Origin: Fibrobacter sp. UBA4373
GTDB taxonomy: Bacteria > Fibrobacterota > Fibrobacteria > Fibrobacterales > Fibrobacteraceae
DNA: 10,214 nt
Assembly (NCBI GenBank): GCA_002390045.1
Contig: DGSB01000090.1
Location: 1-10,214 of the forward strand
Reading direction: 5' to 3'
The notes beneath the pieces are model-generated. The model was not told the DNA's origin. It worked only from the letters and a program-made list of their open reading frames with translations, and made no database searches. Of this stretch, positions 5,733 through 10,214 are shown in pieces (within the stretch, counting starts at the first letter, position 1; the number at the start of each line of letters is the position of its first letter). Both the position numbers and the translations under genes were made by a program.

Positions 5733-8700
5733 ATGGCGGACGATCTGTATCAAAAACTCTTAAAATTACGCGATGCATCCTTTGATTTAAGCTCCAAAAG
5801 CCGTCTTTTGCATGTGGCTCCCCGGGCTAAATATCAGACACCGCTCCTTACCGAAGACGGAATTCCGTTTTTTGAAAAATGGGCTCGTAAACCCGTTTCC
5901 CTCCCGCTTTCCCTTTTTGCACCGGTAACTCCGCAATTTACAGCGGAATCCCAAAATGCGCTTTTCGCTGACTTCCGCTATGCCTTCCGCTGCATGGAAG
6001 AAGGAACTGGGGAGCAGAATGTTTTCCTTGCCATCGGCTTTTTAAGATCCCAGAGCACAGCCCCCCTGCTTCTCGTCCCTCTGCAGATCGATCCGAAAAC
6101 TCTCGAAGTTTCTTTGACGAAGTCCGCCCCTATCGAAAACGTTCCGCTCCGCATCAAAAACCGTGGAGTCGTCGAATTGCCCTCTGCACATGATTTTTGG
6201 AACGGAAACAGCTTCGACATTCGCAATTATTTTGCCGCAGTCGATGAAGCCACTAAGACAGTCTCCGGTTGGAAAACAACCTCCCGAGGCATGTTCATCG
6301 GTTTTTACGACAAGGCGAGCCTTTACGCTTACGAAGATACCGAAGCCAAATCCTGGAAACAGGGCGAACCTTCGCAAACGCCGTTGCTTTCACAGCTTCT
6401 TTCCGAAGAAGGAATCCACGTTTCGGATTCTCTCCTTGACGAACTTCATCCGGACGAACGCTTTAACCCGGTGGATCATTACTTCATCCACACTCTGGAT
6501 TCCGAAGCGAGTACGGCTTTGCTCGAAGCTCTTTCCCCGGAAAACAATATCTATGCGGTAGAAGCGCCTCCCGGATCTGCCAAAGAAGAATTCTTGGCCA
6601 ATTTTATTTCCGAAAGCGTTTCTAAAGGAAAAAAGGTTCTCCTTACCTACAAGAAAAAAGCTTCCATTGTCCGCTTTGAAAAATTCTGGAACCCCTTGCA
6701 TGTAGAATACAAGGATATCACTTTAGACAAAGCCCGGGAAGCTCTAGCCGGATCGCGCAAAATTTTGACCGATTACAATCGTGCAGCGAACATGCCGATT
6801 CCGCCGGGAAACAGTACCCTATCCGAGTCCTTGAAAATTCTTGCCGAAACGGGAACGCGGAAGAAAATTTGGCCAGATTCGACTTTCGCCGGCACAGAAG
6901 CTCTTGACCGCGAAAGCATCCATCTGGCAAAAAGTCTTTTACAGGATCTTCTCGAAACGCTCGAATTCGACGATTCCAAAAAGGCCCTCCAAGCCTACCG
7001 TGGAGTTTCTCTAGATTCCACAAACGAACTTCAGCAAAAAAATCTGGCCCAAAAGCTGGAGCGTGCCAAGGCGGAATTCCAGACGCTTGTCACTCTCGCC
7101 GATTGCGTATCCAAGGCCCTGTTCTTTGACCAGGCAATCCACATTTCAGAGCTTGCGGATATCAGCAAAGCGATTACATCCGACTTTAACGAATCCACAC
7201 CATCTTTTGACGGCTGGATTTTAGACTCCAAAGACTGGACAACATTCGAAGAAGCACTCCGCGCCCTGCCCAATGCAGGAGCCACATGGTCAGAATTTAG
7301 GCGGAACGGATCTCCCGTCTTTATCGACGAAGCCATCGATATGCAATTGGGAGCCGCAAGAGAAGTCCTGAAAAATAATCAGGACCGTACCTTCAAGGCC
7401 TTTTCCGAATATTATCACAGCGCCCGAAAAACCCTGCTCCGCACCTTAAAAAATCCGAAGCAGGGTAAAAAGGACGCAGACCTGCTGACCCTTACCGACC
7501 AATTGATCCGCCTCCAGGACTGCAAAAAGCTCTACATGAATACCTCGGCCCTGGCGGGTCACCTTTTTGGTAAAACTTGGCAATTCGAGCACACAAACTG
7601 GATCGTTTTGGCAGCCAAGCTGCAATGGTTTTACGACTTCCGCAAAAAAGCAGAAAAGACGGATCACGCCTCGCTTTCTTACGCGATTCTTTCCAAATAC
7701 AGCCAGCTCAAAGATCAAATCCGCAATGCGGATGAACTGCGGGAACTTTGCAAAAGTGCAGAAGAAAACTTCAAGGACCTTTGCGAGGAATTCGGATTTG
7801 ACGCGTCTATCGACTGCGATACCGTTGACGAACAAGCGGCTCTCATCGCCCGCTGGGAATCGTCCCTTTCCCTGCTTCCCCTTTACACGCAAATTCAGCA
7901 TAAGCGAAACGAGCTTAAAAAAATGGGGCTGTCCGCTCTCGAAGCAGCCGTTGTCGAAAACCATCCTCATCAGGATCAGCTGATTTCCGAACTTTCTCGC
8001 TACTGGAGTTCCCTGCAAATACAGCGCGCCTGCAAGATTTTCCCGGCGATATTTTCTTCGACGCCCAAAGTTCATTCCAAGCATTCCCGAGATTTTCGCG
8101 AAGCAACAGATGACCTTTGCACCATGAATCTGCGTTATGCCAAAGACGCCCTGCAAAAAAATCCTAAGCTCCTGACCATTTTGCCTATCGGGCAGACCGC
8201 AGAAGCGCTCCCGCAGGAACACGCCCTTTTCGATGTCGCAGTCATCCTGGACGCAGAAACGATTCCTCCCCTGCAAGCCATGCCTGCACTGCTTCGCTCA
8301 AAACGGGTCGTCCTTTTCGGGGATTCGAATTTGCCAACACCGCAGTGTCCGATCATCCAAGGCGAAGACCGCCATCCGGGATTTGTCGCTCCCCAGCTCG
8401 AAAGCATCCTCGCGTATTCGCTTTACAAAGGCGCAAAGCTTTCATTCCTGTCCCTGAACATTCTTCACAAGCATCCGCTGTTAATTGATTATGCAAACAA
8501 GAACTTTTACGGCAAGAAGATTCGGAAGCTTCCGCCCCCGAATACGATTGCCCGCGATTTGCATATCCATTATGAAAAGGATCTTTCCCAAGCCATCGCC
8601 GATGCTGCGGCAAAACATGTCGAACAGCATCCGATGCAGTCGCTCGGGATTATCGTTTTTACCGAAGAACGACGTCTCAGCGTTTTCCAGGCAATTCTGA

Positions 8701-9824
8701 AAAAAATTCACGAGCATCCGGATCTCGGATTCTTTGTTTCTCCCAAAGACGTTCTTCGCGATCCATACGTGCGTCTCCCGGAAGAAGCGTCAGGCGATTA
8801 TCGCGATACGCTTTTTATATGCGCAGAACCTAACACGACAATCGCAAGTCAAGGCTTCAACACAAAGTTGATCAACGTCTGTGCCACCCATGCGCTATCC
8901 AGTCTCCGCATTTTCGCAAGTGAAAAAACGGAAGCCACATCTTCACCCAATGCAGGAGTCCGTGCTTACGTAGATTTTCTCAAATACATTGAAGCCTTTA
9001 AGGATGCGGATATCTTTGAAAAGAATCCCATCCAGACACATCTCTGTGAGCAAATTTTCAAAGAAATCAATACCGAAGATGTGGAAATCGAAACCGGTTG
9101 GGGATACAACGGGGCATCCGTCCAGTTCGCAATCCGCGACGCCAACAACCCAGAACACTTCCTGCTCGGGATCGAAAGCGATTCGGGCAACGACTTTTTA
9201 CGCGCTTCCGTCGAAGATCGTCACTATCTACGGCCTAAAATTTTGGAACGTCTTGGTTGGAAGATCATACCGCTTTGGTGTCCAAACTGGTACCGTTCTA
9301 CCGAAGACGAACGAGGACATGTTCTTACAACGATTGCTGTGGAGCAAAGCGTCGCTCCTCCTCCACGTGAAAAAGATATCGATACGGCGGATACTCCAGA
9401 ATTTCACGTTGAACCTTATCAGATTCTTCAGCCCAAAATCGAAGGAACCGTTCACGACGTTCCCATTCCAGAACTGGCCTCCAAACTGCTCGTTTTGCAG
9501 ATGAAGTTCTATATAGACGCAGAGTCGCCCATCCACGAGAAGAGCCTTATCCGCCGTATTTTACACCTTCATGGAGTGCATCGCGCAGGTCCAGCAGTTG
9601 TCCGAGCCATCAAGGATGCAATTGCCCAGGGTTTGGCCAAAAAAGCCTTTATCAAAACAGGATCATTCTTTTATACGGTCACAGGCAAGCCTGTCGTTTT
9701 AAGAAATCGCTCCGCTCTCCCCGAAGAAGAACGCAAACTCATCTTCATTTCTCCTGAAGAACGAGCCCTCTTCCCCGCAGGAACTGACGAGCAAATCATC
9801 AAGCAAACCTTAGGGTTACTCTAG
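5733..9824 (+). CDS. Degenerate DUF4011/SF1 helicase/Vsr-like nuclease/DUF3320 protein
   Basis: The 1363-residue product follows the giant DUF4011-helicase-nuclease family in order. DUF4011 spans about 1-250 (LLKLRDASFDLSSKSRLL; QNVFLAIGFLRS; PLLLVPLQID). An SF1 helicase core is split by a long, largely helical region (about 390-770). A Vsr-like PD-(D/E)XK domain covers about 1095-1190 and DUF3320 about 1260-1320 (ESPIHEKSLIRRILHLHGV). Catalytic signatures look eroded. Walker A is APPGSAKEE (278-286), keeping only K284 of the essential residues. Walker B is ILDAET (838-843) instead of DEAS. Motif III is GDSNLPTP, without the Gln. The YRSRH-like motif is NILHKH (909-914), and motif VI is THA (1052-1054) in place of TRA. 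In the nuclease, the IDL aspartate is Gln1131, though E1148 and D1150 remain. The frame is unbroken. ATG 5733 is chosen because the DUF4011 motif follows immediately; an upstream ATG at 5622 lies inside gluQ. Probably a retained pseudoenzyme. Intact relatives occur among predicted defence genes (Hhe-type, from memory). Confidence 0.85.
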   Translation: MADDLYQKLLKLRDASFDLSSKSRLLHVAPRAKYQTPLLTEDGIPFFEKWARKPVSLPLSLFAPVTPQFTAESQNALFADFRYAFRCMEEGTGEQNVFLAIGFLRSQSTAPLLLVPLQIDPKTLEVSLTKSAPIENVPLRIKNRGVVELPSAHDFWNGNSFDIRNYFAAVDEATKTVSGWKTTSRGMFIGFYDKASLYAYEDTEAKSWKQGEPSQTPLLSQLLSEEGIHVSDSLLDELHPDERFNPVDHYFIHTLDSEASTALLEALSPENNIYAVEAPPGSAKEEFLANFISESVSKGKKVLLTYKKKASIVRFEKFWNPLHVEYKDITLDKAREALAGSRKILTDYNRAANMPIPPGNSTLSESLKILAETGTRKKIWPDSTFAGTEALDRESIHLAKSLLQDLLETLEFDDSKKALQAYRGVSLDSTNELQQKNLAQKLERAKAEFQTLVTLADCVSKALFFDQAIHISELADISKAITSDFNESTPSFDGWILDSKDWTTFEEALRALPNAGATWSEFRRNGSPVFIDEAIDMQLGAAREVLKNNQDRTFKAFSEYYHSARKTLLRTLKNPKQGKKDADLLTLTDQLIRLQDCKKLYMNTSALAGHLFGKTWQFEHTNWIVLAAKLQWFYDFRKKAEKTDHASLSYAILSKYSQLKDQIRNADELRELCKSAEENFKDLCEEFGFDASIDCDTVDEQAALIARWESSLSLLPLYTQIQHKRNELKKMGLSALEAAVVENHPHQDQLISELSRYWSSLQIQRACKIFPAIFSSTPKVHSKHSRDFREATDDLCTMNLRYAKDALQKNPKLLTILPIGQTAEALPQEHALFDVAVILDAETIPPLQAMPALLRSKRVVLFGDSNLPTPQCPIIQGEDRHPGFVAPQLESILAYSLYKGAKLSFLSLNILHKHPLLIDYANKNFYGKKIRKLPPPNTIARDLHIHYEKDLSQAIADAAAKHVEQHPMQSLGIIVFTEERRLSVFQAILKKIHEHPDLGFFVSPKDVLRDPYVRLPEEASGDYRDTLFICAEPNTTIASQGFNTKLINVCATHALSSLRIFASEKTEATSSPNAGVRAYVDFLKYIEAFKDADIFEKNPIQTHLCEQIFKEINTEDVEIETGWGYNGASVQFAIRDANNPEHFLLGIESDSGNDFLRASVEDRHYLRPKILERLGWKIIPLWCPNWYRSTEDERGHVLTTIAVEQSVAPPPREKDIDTADTPEFHVEPYQILQPKIEGTVHDVPIPELASKLLVLQMKFYIDAESPIHEKSLIRRILHLHGVHRAGPAVVRAIKDAIAQGLAKKAFIKTGSFFYTVTGKPVVLRNRSALPEEERKLIFISPEERALFPAGTDEQIIKQTLGLL

Positions 9825-9840
9825 CCCCGGCATCCGGAAC

Positions 9841-9877
9841 AAAAAAAAGGCGACCTGCACAGGCCGCCTTGTTGTTT
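9841..9877. terminator. Bidirectional intrinsic terminator
   Basis: AAGGCG (9847-9852) pairs with CGCCTT (9865-9870), then an A-C mismatch, then CCT with AGG around a GCAC loop. GTTGTTT follows on the plus strand, ending the helicase-like gene whose stop is at 9824. Eight A at 9841-9848 give a stronger U tract on the minus strand, so it also acts as a backstop for ribosomal RNA transcription arriving from the right. Confidence 0.8.
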
Positions 9878-9968
9878 AATCTCTGAAAAAAGTAAAGCCC
9901 CAGCCGTAGAGGATGCGATTCAAGGGACCGCCCACAAAGGGATTGCAGGGGAAGGTCCGGGTGGGCAT
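9876..9968 (-). CDS. Possible 30-residue ORF after the rRNA operon
   Basis: Between the 5S terminator and the next minus-strand terminator, ATG (9968-9966) opens a 30-codon frame ending in TAA at 9876. The peptide begins MPTRTFPCNPFVGG and ends LYGWGFTFFRD, rich in Phe, Gly and Pro. The codons are ordinary and the stop sits just before the terminator hairpin. Against it, there is no Shine-Dalgarno site, the upstream sequence is extremely GC-rich, and a chance ORF of this size is common. I recognise no family. Otherwise 9878-9995 holds only GC-rich spacer, with a small GCCCGC/GCGGGC hairpin at about 9980-9995. Confidence 0.2.
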   Translation of the reverse strand: MPTRTFPCNPFVGGPLNRILYGWGFTFFRD

Positions 9969-9995
9969 GGCGGGGGGCGGCCCGCTCCGGCGGGC

Positions 9996-10034
9996 AAAAA
10001 AAGGAAGGGCCCCCGCGATCTCTCGCGGGGGCCC
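9996..10034 (-). terminator. Very strong intrinsic terminator of the rRNA operon
   Basis: Two 12-base arms (10007-10018 and 10023-10034) are perfectly complementary around a 4-base loop; the arm is GGGCCCCCGCGA. On the minus strand the stem is followed by TTCCTTTTTTT (10006-9996). It lies five bases beyond the 5S 3' end, as expected for an rRNA operon end. Confidence 0.92.
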
Positions 10035-10039
10035 GGGGA

Positions 10040-10153
10040 TCCGGCGGCGACCTACTCTCCCGGGCCCGAGGGCCAGGTACCATCGGCGACAAGTGGCTTG
10101 ACTTCCGTGTTCGGAATGGGAACGGGTATGACCCACCGTCGATGACCGCCGAA
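10040..10153 (-). rRNA. rrf: 5S ribosomal RNA
   Basis: Read on the minus strand, the sequence shows the 5S core: CCCATTCCGAACACGGAAGT, then CGCCGATGGTA, then GGGAGAGTAGG. The ends pair as helix I: TCGGCGGT from 10152-10145 with the GCCGCC-containing 3' end at about 10041-10048. The length is about 114 bases, normal for bacterial 5S. The exact ends are estimated from helix I and may be off by a few bases. It is the last gene of a ribosomal operon running leftward, so 23S should lie beyond the right edge. It converges on the helicase-like gene, with two terminators between. Confidence 0.95.
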
Positions 10154-10214
10154 ATTTCAAACTCTCAGTACGGGATCTCCCAGAAAAAGACGCATACCGC
10201 GAAACAAACGAGTG
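10154..10214 (-). other. Spacer upstream of 5S, probably 23S-5S intergenic
   Basis: These 61 bases precede 5S on the minus strand. I cannot recognise the conserved 3' end of 23S or a tRNA here. It is most likely transcribed spacer of the rRNA operon. This rests on position only. Confidence 0.5.

Noticed and set aside
7446..8276. 276-codon minus-strand ORF inside the helicase-like gene
   Set aside because: It lies wholly opposite a well-supported coding frame and its translation has no recognisable domain.
9876..10160. Long minus-strand ORFs (94 and 97 codons) across the 5S region
   Set aside because: They run through 5S rRNA and its terminator and are open only because of GC-rich composition.

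Overview
The window most likely comes from a Fibrobacter-type bacterium (phylum Fibrobacterota). The main evidence is the secreted lipoprotein at 1753-3009, which ends in a domain closely matching the Fibrobacter succinogenes major paralogous (FISUMP) domain. Moderate GC coding DNA, AT-rich gene starts with TATATT-like boxes, and variable use of Shine-Dalgarno sites fit this. The assignment is from recognition only; no database search was run.

Layout. 1-184: no convincing gene, but several hairpins, including two terminator-like ones. 185-351: an AT-rich leader with a four-copy 32-bp tandem repeat. 352-1677 (+): AAA_14/DUF4143 ATPase. 1753-3009 (+): FISUMP lipoprotein with a collagen-like stalk and three 21-residue cysteine repeats. 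3037-3069: terminator between convergent genes. 4732-3072 (-): a two-gene unit, an exported small protein followed by a DnaQ-type exonuclease fused to a degraded GIY-YIG domain, joined by a TAATG overlap. 4733-4833: divergent AT-rich promoter region. 4834-5706 (+): glutamyl-Q tRNA(Asp) synthetase (gluQ). 5733-9824 (+): a 1363-residue protein with the plan of the DUF4011 / SF1 helicase / Vsr-like nuclease / DUF3320 family. 9847-9870: terminator. 9876-10214 (-): the end of a ribosomal RNA operon, with 5S rRNA at about 10040-10153, a very strong terminator, and a possible 30-codon ORF beyond it.

The most interesting object is the 1363-residue protein. Its whole domain order is recognisable, yet every catalytic signature I can align looks eroded: Walker A (APPGSAKEE), Walker B (LDAET), motif III (GDSNLPTP), the YRSRH-like motif, motif VI (THA instead of TRA), and the nuclease IDL aspartate (VQF). 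The frame is intact over 4 kb, so this looks like a retained pseudoenzyme rather than a decaying gene. Intact relatives occur among predicted phage-defence genes, so a structural, decoy or regulatory role in defence is possible but unproven.

The genes do not form one pathway. Information-processing genes (gluQ, exonuclease, 5S rRNA) sit beside accessory ones (DUF4143 ATPase, FISUMP lipoprotein, pseudo-helicase). The secondary points are the tandem array upstream of the ATPase and the lack of Shine-Dalgarno sites at gluQ and the pseudo-helicase, both of which have a -10-like box almost touching the start codon.
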